A stretch of DNA of 64,000 nt from Incurvaria masculella (lineage: Eukaryota; Arthropoda; Insecta; Lepidoptera; Incurvariidae), in NCBI GenBank assembly GCA_946894095.1, contig OX335656.1:883001-947000 (forward strand). Reading direction: 5' to 3'. Within the stretch, counting starts at the first letter, position 1. Each line of letters begins with the position of its first letter. Both the position numbers and the translations under genes were made by a program. Below the pieces are notes generated by a model. That model was not told the DNA's origin. It saw nothing but the letters and a program-made list of their open reading frames with translations, and did no database searches. This document shows positions 24,635 to 35,274 of the stretch, in pieces.

Positions 24635-24864
24635 TTAAGGCGCTAGGACTAGCCAACTACTCGCGCCATACAAATGCACTTTTTAACAAATGTAATAATA
24701 TGTAGTGAAACGCTTCAGCAAATCCAAATAGAACTCCAGACTGATAATGGATTGTTAATATTTTTTGATTTTCATAAATTGCAGGATTATATTTTAAAGA
24801 AATGTGATTGCTGAATTGCTCATGAATATATTGTTTTATATAAATGTTAAGCAACAATTAATTA
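24635..24864 (-). mobile_element. Partial TTAA MITE, inverted
   Basis: Begins TTAAGGCGCTAGGACTAGCC, the right terminus of the neighbouring element read in reverse, and stops at the neighbour's TTAA. Together with 24869-25341 it forms a head-to-head pair. Confidence 0.75.
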
Positions 24865-24868
24865 TTAA

Positions 24869-25341
24869 GGCCCTGGTACTAGCCAAATCGCAAAGTTAGA
24901 CGAGGCACCCCAAGTTAAGTAACTAAGACTGACGATTATAAGTGTCATTCTTACAATATATGATTCCTTGTCTAGGATTCACCCTCTTTTTTCGTTAATG
25001 TATGTTTCCTTTTTCTATACAAAATACATTGCGGAAACGGTGTCCATTTCCGAACTTTTTTGACTAAATGTAGAAATCTAAAAGCAAATGGAATTATTTG
25101 TTTATGCATATATGCTGTTATTGCTTATATCTAGAAATCATATTACTTTTAGATTTCTAATGTGAAAAATCAAGTTTATTATTATTATTATTATTTAAAT
25201 AAGTGATGTATAATCAAAAAATATCAACAATGCAATCAGTCTGGAGTTCTATTTGGACTTGCTGAGGCTTTTCACTACATATTATTACATTTGTTTAAAG
25301 GTGCATTTGTATGGGGCGAGTAGTTGGCTAGTCCTAGCGCC
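24869..25341 (+). mobile_element. TTAA-flanked MITE, copy 1
   Basis: Left end GGCCCTGGTACTAGCCAA and right end TTGGCTAGTCCTAGCGCC form terminal inverted repeats, flanked by TTAA on both sides as for piggyBac-type integration. It has no transposase. Closely matched by the copy at 44399 inside the cyclase gene. Confidence 0.88.
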
Positions 25342-25344
25342 TTA

Positions 25345-25710
25345 AATAAAAACAAACACAAATATTTACCACAGAGCAGAGATCCCAGGGCGCTATTTCG
25401 CCGGTCGGTCGGTCCTCCGTGCAATAAGCCAACACGTGCAGGATTCAAAAGTTAGCACAAAGCCAAACAACGCTCGCAAACTTTAAGCAAAGCTTAGGAA
25501 ACTTTCGAAACACTGTCGCCTTAAGGACTGATCATTCTCTCTCTGTCTTTCGTATGCGGCCACGATATGTCGTGACGAGCAGATCCCGTCACTTGTAGGT
25601 ATCGATTGAGGGCGCTTTGAGAGGTTCGACGCTTTTCGATCAATATACTCGTATTTGTAAAGTTTTGTCACAATACTATGCAAATACCACAAAAATAAAT
25701 ATTACATAGG
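25345..25710. other. Moderately GC-rich unassigned stretch
   Basis: GCGCTATTTCGCCGGTCGGT and GCGGCCACGATATGTCG lift the GC content. No conserved frame; could be a 5' UTR or repeat. Confidence 0.3.
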
Positions 25711-26122
25711 TTTTTTTTTTTTATGCGACCTGACATGGATGGCTAATACCACACAACTACCGTTATGATATTAGCCCAATACACCACATTCCCGAAGGAA
25801 TTAGGTGCCATGCCAGGACCTTCCCTTTATGAGGCACGGCTACATTGAACTGGATGGAAAACACGGACAATTTTTCATTGCCGCTTCGACAATCTTTTCA
25901 TCCAATGCGATGGTACCAACCCGGGCGGGCTTAAACCCTACCACCTAGTAGGGGAAGGGGACCTACAGTTTTACATGGATTCCAAACCATGGAGCAGCTC
26001 GCATTCGTGACGAAATGCACTTATTGAACTCTGAAAGAGAAAGACAGTGGTGCAAGTTGGTATCGAACCCGGGCCTCTGGTACGCTAGGCCAGTCCCCGC
26101 GCCACTAGGCTACGAGCCGCTC
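25711..26122 (-). mobile_element. SINE, tRNA-type head, full length
   Basis: Poly-T, ATGCGACCTGACATGGATGG, to GGCTACGAGCCGCTC. Closest to the copy at 61084. Confidence 0.92.
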
Positions 26123-26210
26123 AAAAAAAGGTCGGCAATTGAAGATAGCATATTTTATGTAATTCGAAATTGATGGCAATACCATACCTGGAGTATTGAT
26201 ACAATACCAT

Positions 26211-26238
26211 AACCTAACCTAACCTAACCTAACCTAAC
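26211..26238. repeat. (CCTAA)n interstitial telomere-like array
   Basis: Five tandem CCTAA units plus a CCCAA variant, the insect TTAGG repeat on the opposite strand. A decayed SINE body fragment follows (to about 26365). Confidence 0.85.
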
Positions 26239-26596
26239 CCAACTAATTTCTGAAGGAATAAGGGCCTTGCCAGAACTTTTCCGGAACATTGAACTGGATG
26301 GAAAACACGAAAATGCAATTTACAATTTTTTTTTATCCAACATGATGGTACCAACCCGGGCGGCACTCACACTTTATTGTTGGGCTAACTTTTATTTTGT
26401 CTAATGTAATATTGGTAAAAAATAATAATAATAAAAATATTTTTTTTTACACCATTTTTTGTCCATACATACAAAAAATGGTGTTTGTGGTGCTAAATCT
26501 TGTACGATAGTACGGAACTCTTCATGTACAAGTCCAACTCGAGCTTGGCCGGTTTCTTCGCTTTTTGCGAGGGACCTCTTAAAATGTAAAATCTAA

Positions 26597-26764
26597 GGCT
26601 GAGATAAATAGTCGTCACCGAAACTAATGCTAACGCAAAGTAGTACTTTGTGACGTCAATTGGCATTGCTTTGAGATTTCGTCCATACAAAATGTGTCAA
26701 AGTGACGTCACAAAGTACTACTTTTCGTTAGTCTAAGTTTTTATTGCGACTATTTATCTCAGCC
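26597..26764. mobile_element. Palindromic MITE (TAA target), copy 2
   Basis: Same arms and same TAA flanks as the copy at 15196, with a few substitutions. Confidence 0.88.
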
Positions 26765-27253
26765 TAAGAGTGTACGCACACCTAATGAAAGGGAATAAAC
26801 GAATATGATTACAATTTTTGTTTAACTCCGTGACAGTAAAAACAATTATATACATTTTTAATTAAAATCGAACTGAATTAGACCAACGTCACTTAATTGA
26901 ACCAATCGTTTAAAATTATTCAATATACGTTAATATATTATTATAAACGATAGGTTCTTATATATATCTATAATAAAAAAATATTATAATAATAATATAT
27001 AAACGATAGGTTCTTTGGTTCTTTCGGTTCTCTCGTCGTTCTCTCGGTCTTTACGTTAGAAAAACAGTTATTTTACTTGGTCCAGGCGTACTGGGCAATT
27101 AAAACAAATAGTTTCAAAGTGTTGTTGTAAGACGGCATGGCGCACCAGACGTTTAAATAATATTTTGCAACAAGCTTTTATAGAGTTAGTCTCGAATTAA
27201 TATTTTAGACCTGGAAATTCTAACTAAATGTATTCCAGATTTTTTCGTTTTTG
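26765..27253. other. Nothing recognised
   Basis: AT-rich; a short direct repeat AAACGATAGGTTCTT(A/T) at 26945 and 27001. Confidence 0.4.
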
Positions 27254-27660
27254 TACAGGGTGGGGCATAAGTCACGAAGGGGTTCCAATGGGTTATTACT
27301 TGTTTTTTATTAATCTAAAATTCAAGAATAATACTAAATGTTTAGTCCCCGTCGTGAGTTTTGCCTAAAACAAATTTCATGGAGATATTTTTGTTAAGGT
27401 TTTTAATATTACGTCCCATAAATGACTGCCGTTTATAGCCTCACAAAAACGGGCACTATCGAGAACACTTCACATTACTTTCCTAAGAACATGACTCCTG
27501 ATTTCGCAACCGTAGTTCAGCTCGGATGTTCGCTTTCAGCTGCTCGATTGTCGTGAGTTTATTAATATTTTCTTTAAAATAAACCCAGAAAAAAATGTGG
27601 CACTGTTGAATCCGGAGTATGAGCGGGCCTGTGATTTGTTGAAAATCTCGAGATTAAATC
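27254..27660 (-). mobile_element. Decayed DNA-transposon fragment with transposase trace
   Basis: Begins CAGGGTGGGGCATAAGTCAC, a plausible terminal repeat. The minus strand at about 27480-27620 reads FFWVYFKENINKL, TTIEQLKANIRAELR, then, with a frameshift, CEAINGSH, resembling the C-terminal end of mariner-like transposases. No intact frame. Confidence 0.55.
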
Positions 27661-28318
27661 ATCGCCTAAAGTATGCCTTAGGATATCTATAAATATCATA
27701 TACATGATAATATAAAATATATTTATCAATTCTGATATCAATGACTGTAATGAATGGGACTATGCACTTAAATAAACAATATTTTTTCTTATTATTACTA
27801 CGATGCTGGTTACCTTGTACTAGTATCGATTGCGAGATAGCCAGAAAGGCCCTTTATTGTGAGGATTAAGCTAATCGGTACTTGATGGAAGGGATCCTAA
27901 TAGTAATGGGAAATACTTCACCATAAATGATTGAATTTTAACTGTGCTAAAACAGTAGACAGTTGTACATATTTTTTTTCAGTGAAAATGAAAAAACAAA
28001 TGAATACGAAATTCATGTGGGCATCGAATACTATGGATGCAATCATTTTATTTTTCTTAGAATCGCTCTTATGTCTCCATTCAATTCCATCTTCCACGGC
28101 GTCTCTAGAGGATTGCCTGCCTCTCGTTATCTCAAAAGCGAACGAGAATCTCACGCAGATGTCTGCATGTAGCGCTCCGCTGGCTCGGAATGGCCCTCCT
28201 ACTCTCTGTTTGCCGGGAATGACCCTCTCACTTCAGGGAGATTGAAACAAAGCGAGGTGGAGCGAAAATATTCTTGGAAGTCTTCAGGTCTGAGACATTC
28301 GTATTATGGTGGGATGTT
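27660..28318. other. Unassigned; GC-richer part at 28050-28260
   Basis: A frame at 27931-28245 is open, but its peptide is not recognised and its first half is AT-rich noise. Confidence 0.35.
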
Positions 28319-28690
28319 AAGAACGGCCCTAAGCTATGCTCCCCATACAAACGTAGTTTACTAATAATTTGGAAACCGCTATTCCGATTAAATTGATATT
28401 TAATATCTAACATCAGGTAACAAATATCTGTGTCTGCATGCTTTTGTTTTTTGAAAAATCCAAACCGAATGAAATGAAACCAAAAAGAAAATCTTCATAC
28501 GAATTTTGTTTTCTCTATGGTTTGACCCAGAATACGTTTACCGAAAAAACAAAAGGCATGCAGACACAGATATTTGTAGCCTAATATTAGATACCAAATA
28601 TCAAGTAAGTTGGAACATTGGTTTTCAAATGACTAGTAAACTACGTTTGTATGGGAGGCGAAATTTTCAGGTGCTTACGGGCCGACCTTA
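28319..28690. mobile_element. Palindromic element (ACGGGCCGNNC ends), copy 1
   Basis: Starts AAGAACGGCCCTAAGCTATG and ends GGGCCGACC. The arms are inverted copies through ATACAAACGTAGTTTACTAA and AGACACAGATATTTGTAGCC. Copies 2 and 3 lie at 48864 and 51615, both in introns of the cyclase gene. Confidence 0.85.
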
Positions 28691-28759
28691 AGGGATGGGG
28701 TTCTTGAATAATAACCATACTCAATTTGTTCGCTCGTAACCGTAAGGGTAAGGGTTGAA

Positions 28760-28934
28760 ATGGCTCAAATTATAATAGCATTTCGTCACAAATGCGAGCC
28801 TTTCCATGGTTAGGAATCCATGTAACATTATAGTTCGTCTTTTGTCCAACCACGTGGGTTGGTACCATCGCGTTCGAAGAAAAGATGGTCGTAGGAGCAA
28901 TAAAATAGTGTCCGTATTTTCCATCCAGTTAAAC
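28760..28934 (+). mobile_element. Older SINE body, left part of a nested pair
   Basis: Diverged SINE body (CCATGGTTAGGAATCCATGT, GTTGGTACCATCGCG, TTTTCCATCCAGTTAAAC) interrupted at 28934 by a younger 5S-headed SINE. The remainder resumes at 29331-29430 (AAGGTTCTGGCATGGCACCT). Confidence 0.78.
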
Positions 28935-29330
28935 GTCAGCCTCGGTGGCCCAGTGGCGCGACACTTCGCCGATCGCTCTCCGAAGTTAAGCAACGCTGGG
29001 TCCGGTCTGGTCTTGGATGGGTGACCATTCGACCGTTGAGAGAGGCTGGCCCGTGGTTCGGATTCCACGTTAAGCTGTAGGTCGGTCCCCTTCCTTACTT
29101 AATAGGTGGTAGGGTTTATCCCGCCCGGGTTGGTACCATCGCATTGGATGAACGATGGTCGAAGCGGCAATGAAAGTTGTCCGCGTTTTCCATCCAGTTC
29201 AATGTAGCCGTGCAATATAAGGAAGGTCCTGGCATGGCACCTAGTTCCCATGTGGTGTGTTGGGCTAATACCATGACAGAACTTGTGGTACTAGCCATCC
29301 ATGTCCAGTCACATAAAAAATATATATATA
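28935..29330 (+). mobile_element. SINE with 5S-rRNA-type head, nested in older SINE
   Basis: Almost identical to the copy at 7003, including GAAGTTAAGCAACGCTGGG and TGGATGGGTGACCATTCGAC. Confidence 0.9.
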
Positions 29331-29434
29331 GAAGGTTCTGGCATGGCACCTAATTCCTTCGGGAATGCGGTTTGTTGGGCTAATGTCATGACGGTGGGTA
29401 TGGTACCCATTCGTGTCCAGTTGTATAAAAAAAT

Positions 29435-30305
29435 CCTTTTCAACCAAAAATGTAGGTTTATGTAAATCGCTTATTTTGCATCGCTGATTTAAAATCGCTG
29501 ATAAAAAAAAGGGAAGAGAAGTTTTAAATTGTTTTTTTTTTTAAATTATGAAATGTTCTATTTATTTATTTATTCTAATTCCGATTCTATTAAAAAAAGA
29601 GCCCCAGAGAACAGATAGATGGAGATAGTATTAAACTAACATTTTGATACCTGAGTGTTAATACTACGGTTCTCATAACATCCGTAATGATGTTATTTTT
29701 TATTGTTTAACATTATCTGGGGTCCTGCTGGCCTTGGAGCAATCTTCAACTAAAATTCTCATGGAGTTTTTGCACGTATATTTGCGAAAAACATACAGAA
29801 ATATCTCACAATATAAAGGATTATGGGAAATGTGGCCAAAGGGATGGTCCCTTTGGTGATATTCTGCGGAAAGGAAAAGAGAAGTTCATATGCGAATAGG
29901 GGAAAAAATACGTTTGTAAGGTAAGCGGTGAATTCAAAAGGGTAACTGATGAAACGGTGTGCGATATCTATGTTAAACCATGAAGAATTTATTTTTTAAA
30001 TAAAAAAAAAACAAGTTCAGATAGTTTCATAAACTATTCAGTGCCACTCTCCGTCTCTATATCTGCCTTGAAAACAAACAGACAATCTATAAAGTTTTTT
30101 CAGTATTTTACTAACATTCGATGTAAAATAAAAAAAATCTGCCTGCACAGCATGATCTTATAATTAAATTATTTCAATATACATCGTATAATCAATATTT
30201 TCAAGTATTCATACCCGTACCTTCACTAATCAAATCGTACGAACATTTTCAATAATCGAGATGCAGTTTTAGATTTTATCAAAATCGTCCCCCTGAGTCC
30301 TTATT
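29435..30305. other. Nothing recognised
   Basis: AT-rich with homopolymer runs; no gene or repeat family identified. Confidence 0.4.
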
Positions 30306-30716
30306 AGGGTTCCGTACCCAAAGGGTAAAAACGGAACCCTATTACTAAGCCTCCGCTGTCCGTCCGTCCGTCCGTCCGTCTGTCACAGGGCTGTATCTCA
30401 TGAACCGTAATAGGTAGGCAGCTGAAATTTTCACAGAGTGTGTCTTTATTTTGCCGCTATAACAACAAATAGGTAAAATAAAAAAAATAAGAAATTAAAG
30501 GGGGGTCCCATACAAAAAACGTGATTTTTGTTAAATCTTGTAAGATGGTACGGAACCCTTGAAAGAAAGAAAGAAAGAAATAGTTTATTTACCTGCATTT
30601 AAAGAGAAATTAACTTAACAAGGTATTTGGCTTAATCTATGAAAATAACTTAATATAAAATTAACAGAACAACTACCCTTCGTGTGCGAGTCCGACTCGT
30701 ACTTGGCCGGTTTTTT
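30306..30716 (-). repeat. GTTCCGTACC-family element with inserted LINE tail
   Basis: TTAGGGTTCCGTACCCAAAG, (CCGT)n, GGGCTGTATCTCATGAACCG, then the end GTCCGACTCGTACTTGGCCG. Between 30560 and 30680 a GAAAGAAAGAAAG run and about 100 unrelated bases interrupt it, probably the minus-strand tail of a retroelement. Confidence 0.8.
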
Positions 30717-31104
30717 TCTTATTATTTTGGATTTGGCCATGAAGGCAAACTTTAAAAATTCACCTGCATACCAACCCACTACGTTATGGATATTGTTTTT
30801 TAAGTAGAAAATTAGTTATATTTCATTCTTTTTTCTGTAGTAGAAAATACTACTTGCCAATATTAGCTACCTAAACTTAGGACGTCATAAGTATTTGGTT
30901 ATTATCAGTTTTTTTAATATCAAAATTAATGGGATCGCACAACAAAGAAAATTCACAACACTTTGTTTAATGCAGATTTTCAATGACGAGGACATGCTGT
31001 ACACCCCAGCTGTACACAGCTGAAAAAGCTGATGTCATTTGAAATCGTGAGGTGAAAGGGAATGTCTGTCTTCTCGGCTTTGAACGTCTAACGAATATTT
31101 TATT

Positions 31105-31345
31105 ACTAGCTGCGGTACCCGGCTCCGCTCGGGTTAGTGTCGGCTAAATTATCTCATGGATAAAAAGTAGCCCACATGACTGGTCCAAAATAGGGTCAAA
31201 GTGGTCCAGGACAATGTATCCATGTACCAAATTTAATCAAGATCGTTCGAGCCGAAATAGCATGATTTAATGAGAAACATCCAATAATTCCCATTTAGAG
31301 CTTCGTTGACGTTTGGTGGCTATTACAAAAAAAAAACATTTGCCG
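31105..31345 (+). repeat. GGTACCCGGCTCCGCTCGGG element, copy
   Basis: TAGCTGCGGTACCCGGCTCC, GGATAAAAAGTAGCCCACA, ATCCATGTACCAAATTTAA. The best parallel is at 55600-55860, which has the same word order. Confidence 0.75.
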
Positions 31346-31424
31346 CGAGAACCTTTCTGCACTTTCACTGCTATATTGCTTACCTAGTAAGTAACGTGTA
31401 ACGTAGGTAAGTTTTGCGTGGACT

Positions 31425-31545
31425 CCAACCCACAGCCAGCCTCAACATCGAAAACAGTAACCCATCTCGAACCTGACTGCTCCCAGAGATGCTATACATT
31501 GATAAAATACGCATATAAATCAGGTAAGTGGTTCGCATGTTATAA
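31425..31545 (-). mobile_element. Decayed 5S-type SINE head
   Basis: Reverse complement of GATGGGTTACTGTTTTCGAT, GTTGAGGCTGGCTG; shares word order with 55930-56045. Confidence 0.55.
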
Positions 31546-31549
31546 GACT

Positions 31550-32860
31550 TTAAGATTCACTACTTACCCTTCTGGTAATGAAGCGTTATATTATGTAATC
31601 TATAAGTTTTTAGTAGAATCAGGCTAGACGTAGATACAATGCACATCTAAATCGAGTAATTGGTTCTCAAGGATTTTATTCTGTTGGTCGCTCCTCCGGC
31701 GATTTAGCGTGATGCCAAGTAGTCCTAAAGTTGCAGGAAATACCAAGCCGTACTTCAGTAAAAGTAAGCGCTGCCGCCGCAAAGCCGAGCCGTGCATAGC
31801 ATTGCAGTTTGTATGACAGCCCCATCTTAGCGTAAGCGGAACTGAATTATATTTAGCCAATCCTAATTCCCGGGTGGTTAAATGTACATGTACTAAGTTT
31901 TACAAATCGCTAGTGCCTTGAAAATTCGCCAAACGGACACCAAACAGTCACGACGTCTGCCCTCCCCCCGCCGCCGCTCCCCGCCACCGCCCCCGGCTCC
32001 TCTCCCCCTAGTGTGAAGTATCGCTACCGGCATCGTTTTCGCAGCCCCGTGAAAGTTCTAAAGCCCATGGGCACATAAATTGTAGCCTATGTGTTATTCT
32101 GATGTATAAGCCATATTATTGTAAAGTTTCATTAGAATCCATTCAGTAGTTTTTACGTGAAAGAGTAACAAACATCCATCCATCCATCCATCCATCCATC
32201 CATCCATCCATCCATCCATTATTACAAACTTTCCCCTTTATAATATTTATATTAGATATTTCAATTGGAATAGGGTTTTGAATGCCTTACAATTCGCAAA
32301 AGGTGACCTTTTTTACATCTAGAGTCAGAGCGATAATTTTATTTGAAGGCAAATATATAGTCAAAGAGAAAGTAACGAAATATATTTATGCATGAAGACA
32401 TTAGCGATTCTGATAGTAGGAGAAATGTTTATAAATTACAAGAGTTCGAACGTAATAACTTTTTGTAGTTCGTAGTAATCAAACAGTTAGAATCTTCTGA
32501 GAATGGTATCGTTGTTTCAGAGGGTTATTCTAGGAGAGATTATTAAACATATTTGTGGAATCACGAAAGTTTAAACACAATAATAGGTAAAACCTTTTTT
32601 TGACTTCCTTGTTGTAAACTTATGTGTTTAGGCCTATATGTATGATCACCTCCCATAATTACGAGAACTTTCAGAGAAACACTCTGTACACATGTTTCGT
32701 TTATATGTTTGCTTAATGCCGCTCGATTGGGCTTATTTAGATAGGTTTGAATTAAACGTGTTTCTAACCAACTAACCTGTTTGAGTATAGTATAGTTACT
32801 GTGCTTTTATCGATTGGTTTTTAGTGTTTCCTGACATTGAAATTGTTTAACTTGTTATTA
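31550..32860. other. Repeat-derived and unassigned sequence
   Basis: 31790-32170 shares words with 56280-56440 (GTATGACAGC, CTTA(G/A)CGTAAGCGGAACTG), so it is an element end finishing in the CCAT microsatellite. The rest is unassigned. Confidence 0.45.
32173..32219. repeat. (CCAT)n microsatellite
   Basis: About eleven CATC units following AAAGAGTAACAAA, the usual 3' microsatellite tail of an RTE-like element end at 32060-32172. Confidence 0.92.
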
Positions 32861-32866
32861 GATTAA

Positions 32867-33282
32867 ATGACTAATACCACGATTGATAATGATTTAGCTC
32901 AACACACCAGAGTTAGGTGCCATGCCAGGACTTAACTTTTATGTGCAAAGATGCATGGAAAACACCTCCGCTTAAACCATCTTTTCACACAATGATAGTA
33001 CCGACCAGGGCGGTCTTAACCCTACCACTGAGCCAGGAAGGGGACCTTTTTATGTTCAGGGCGTATGGCGTGCGCCAGGACCTATTAAGGTGCCCGACGG
33101 CGCCCAAGGGCTTTCAAACTTGCAAGGGCGCTGCGAAAACCTGACCGGCATGGAGCAGCTCGCATTCCTGACGAAGTGCACCTTGTTCAACTCAGAAAAA
33201 AATGGTGCATGAACAGGGCGGGCATCGAACCGAAGACATCTAATTGGAAAGCTAGTCCCCGCGCCTGAGTTATGAGCCACTC
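32867..33282 (-). mobile_element. SINE copy with nested insertion
   Basis: Diverged minus-strand SINE (GGTGCCATGCCAGGAC to GAGTTATGAGCCACTC). The stretch 33059-33147 is foreign and belongs to the GGCGTACGCCAGGAC family. Confidence 0.75.
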
Positions 33283-33391
33283 AAAATCTACAATATTTAA
33301 TCAATGAAGTATCTGCGTGGTACTCTAGCATTCCGGGCAAAGTCCTGATGTTATGTATGTACATATGTGGCGACCGAAAATCTAGTTTTAG

Positions 33392-33575
33392 TGATAATAA
33401 ATACACATGCGGTAGCGCCGGCCGGTCAGTTCGCTTACGAATTCGCTCATTCCCGATGTTCTCAAGTTGCAACGACATTTTACAGCTGCAGAAACGCCAT
33501 TTAGTGCAACGAACATTTAAGGTTGCGCATCCGGAATTCGTAAGCGAGTGGACTGGCCGGCGCTGCCGTCAGTGA
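33392..33575. mobile_element. Small terminal-inverted-repeat element, copy 2
   Basis: ACATGCGGTAGCGCCGGCCG at left, GGACTGGCCGGCGCTGCCGT at right, with CGCTTACGAATTCG/CGGAATTCGTAAGCGAG inside the arms. Same family as 11264. Confidence 0.78.
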
Positions 33576-33653
33576 ATTATGACTAAAACGTGGCTCCGCT
33601 GCCGCTATACGTCCTTCTCCTGGATGGGTTGCACGGTCGGCCGCGCTGGGGGA

Positions 33654-33936
33654 AAAACCGGCCAAGTGCGAGTCGGACTCGCACACGAAGGGTTCCGTAC
33701 CATCCGTACCGGATTTAACACAAAAAATCACGTTCTTTGTATGGGGGCCCCCTTTAATTTTTATTATTTGTTGTTATAGCAGCAAAATAAATACACACTC
33801 TGTGAACATTTCAGCTGCCTAACTATTGCGGTTAATGAGATACAGCGCTGTGACGGACGGACGGACGGACGGTCGGACGGACAGCGGAGGCTTAGTGATA
33901 GGGTTCCGTTTTCACGCTTTGGGTACGGAACCCTAA
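33654..33936 (+). repeat. GTTCCGTACC-family element, complete
   Basis: AACCGGCCAAGTGCGAGTCG to TACGGAACCCTAAAAA, with a (GGAC)n array inside. Confidence 0.88.
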
Positions 33937-34505
33937 AAATGAAGGTGTCCAAGGATGCTCCGTGTGTCTCGAGCACGTCCGCAGAGGCCGTCCCTCGGCG
34001 TCAATTTGCAAATGGGAGCTCGTTCGTGTGGACGCATCGCCCTTTCGCCGCTGCAAGGAACGTCACTGCAAAATGTATAATTCAACGTCTGTCTGACTTT
34101 ATATCCAGCAGACAAAAGGACAAGCTGTCTTGATTATAGGTAGCCAGCGAATGCTGCCGGTTTTAAAACGGAAAATCAAAGATATTATAATTCAAATTGC
34201 GTCGGGATAGTCTATAATAATGTTCTATATGTTTATGTTTGCTTATTGTGCATTATGTTTATGTCGAGCGCTCTTTGCTCAGGCTTAATAGCACATCTAG
34301 TTTAAATTTTGTCTAAAATCTTTTAAATGTTTAATTAGTTAGGAAATAGACTAATTTAACGTAAGCCTACCCTCTCTATTTGACTATGTAATTGTCTGTT
34401 TCTGTTTTACCTTCTAATACATAAAAAAATGTGTTTCAACCAATAAAATAAAATGAAATATCTACTTTATAAGTAAGTATTTTCTACTTTGAAAGAATGT
34501 ATGTA

Positions 34506-34709
34506 TCAGTGAATTGGTGCTGGTTTGGAGTGATCTCTGTTGGCGACTTTGGAAACAGCGGTCACATATCCTTTGCACTGGTCTGTAACTCCTCCAACTT
34601 TGGTTAAAACATCACATGGAGGCCGCGCGCGATAGTAGTGAAACTTCTTGCTCATCATGTGTAGATAGAGATATTTACTAGTGGCTGTACTGCTGTAGAC
34701 CTCGCCAGT
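34506..34709 (-). CDS. Unrecognised 67-codon open segment, possible terminal exon
   Basis: On the minus strand an open frame reads TGEVYSSTATSKYLYLHMMS, then KKFHYYRARPPCDVLTKVGG and VTDQCKGYVTAVSKVANRDH before a TGA at 34506-34508. The upstream side has an AAGGCAG that would serve as a phase-0 acceptor. The composition is protein-like (two Cys, many charged residues, no long hydrophobic run) and differs from the surrounding repeats. I do not recognise the family. It could be the last exon of a neighbouring gene on the opposite strand, a retrocopy fragment, or a piece of an unknown element. No partner exon was found to its right. Confidence 0.4.
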   Translation of the reverse strand, partial: TGEVYSSTATSKYLYLHMMSKKFHYYRARPPCDVLTKVGGVTDQCKGYVTAVSKVANRDHSKPAPIH

Positions 34710-34829
34710 CTGCCTTACTATAGCTTAAAACTGAATTAATATTCACCGCGCACATTAAAACTAAATCCTACGAAGTAAATATACTTTTTCGTGCTAAGCA
34801 TGTACGTCGCTTATTACAAGGAATGTTAC

Positions 34830-35273
34830 ATGTATGTATGTATAATCGACCGTGAAGCAAGGACACATTAATTAAAGAAAGAACCCTGTATGAAGTACTA
34901 CTTTACGAATATACTGCAAGGCTGGACCCGAACCAGTAAAACATACCATTCGCGGGTATTGCGTCTAACCAATTTCGCCAACTGCTGTATAACCATAATT
35001 TGGAATACATACAGTCCCTCTTCCCGGGACGCGTCTAATACCAAATACGATTTTGGTGACGACGGCAATATGTTTGAATGTTCAATCTTTGCAGTCACGG
35101 TCCGTAACGCAGGTATAGCGTTAATTAAATGTATGTAGGTATAATCATAAATACTGTGATAGTAGGAGGCATTGATTACGGGATGAGGGACTGTGAAAAG
35201 GTCCAGAAAGGGTCCAGCCTTGCAGTATATTCGTAAAGTAGTTCTCTTTACAGGAATCTTTCTTTAATTAAAT
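34830..35273. mobile_element. Inverted-repeat element with tRNA-like segment, copy 2
   Basis: About 60-base arms at 34869-34930 and 35211-35273 are inverted copies (TTAATTAAAGAAAG...CTGCAAGGCTGGACCC and its complement). Next to the left arm, the minus strand reads TGGCGAAATTGGTTAGACGC (A box) and GGTTCGGGTCCAGCC (B box). The copy at 5005 lacks the right arm; a diverged relative is at 53745-53960. Confidence 0.75.
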
Positions 35274-35274
35274 C

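Noticed and set aside
32173..32219. CRISPR-like or minisatellite array
   Set aside because: Simple CCAT microsatellite at an element end; the window is eukaryotic.
33939..34133. 64-codon frame starting at ATGAAGGTG, with possible signal
   Set aside because: The start lies on the edge of a GTTCCGTACC-family repeat, the opposite strand is equally open, and no hydrophobic signal segment is present.
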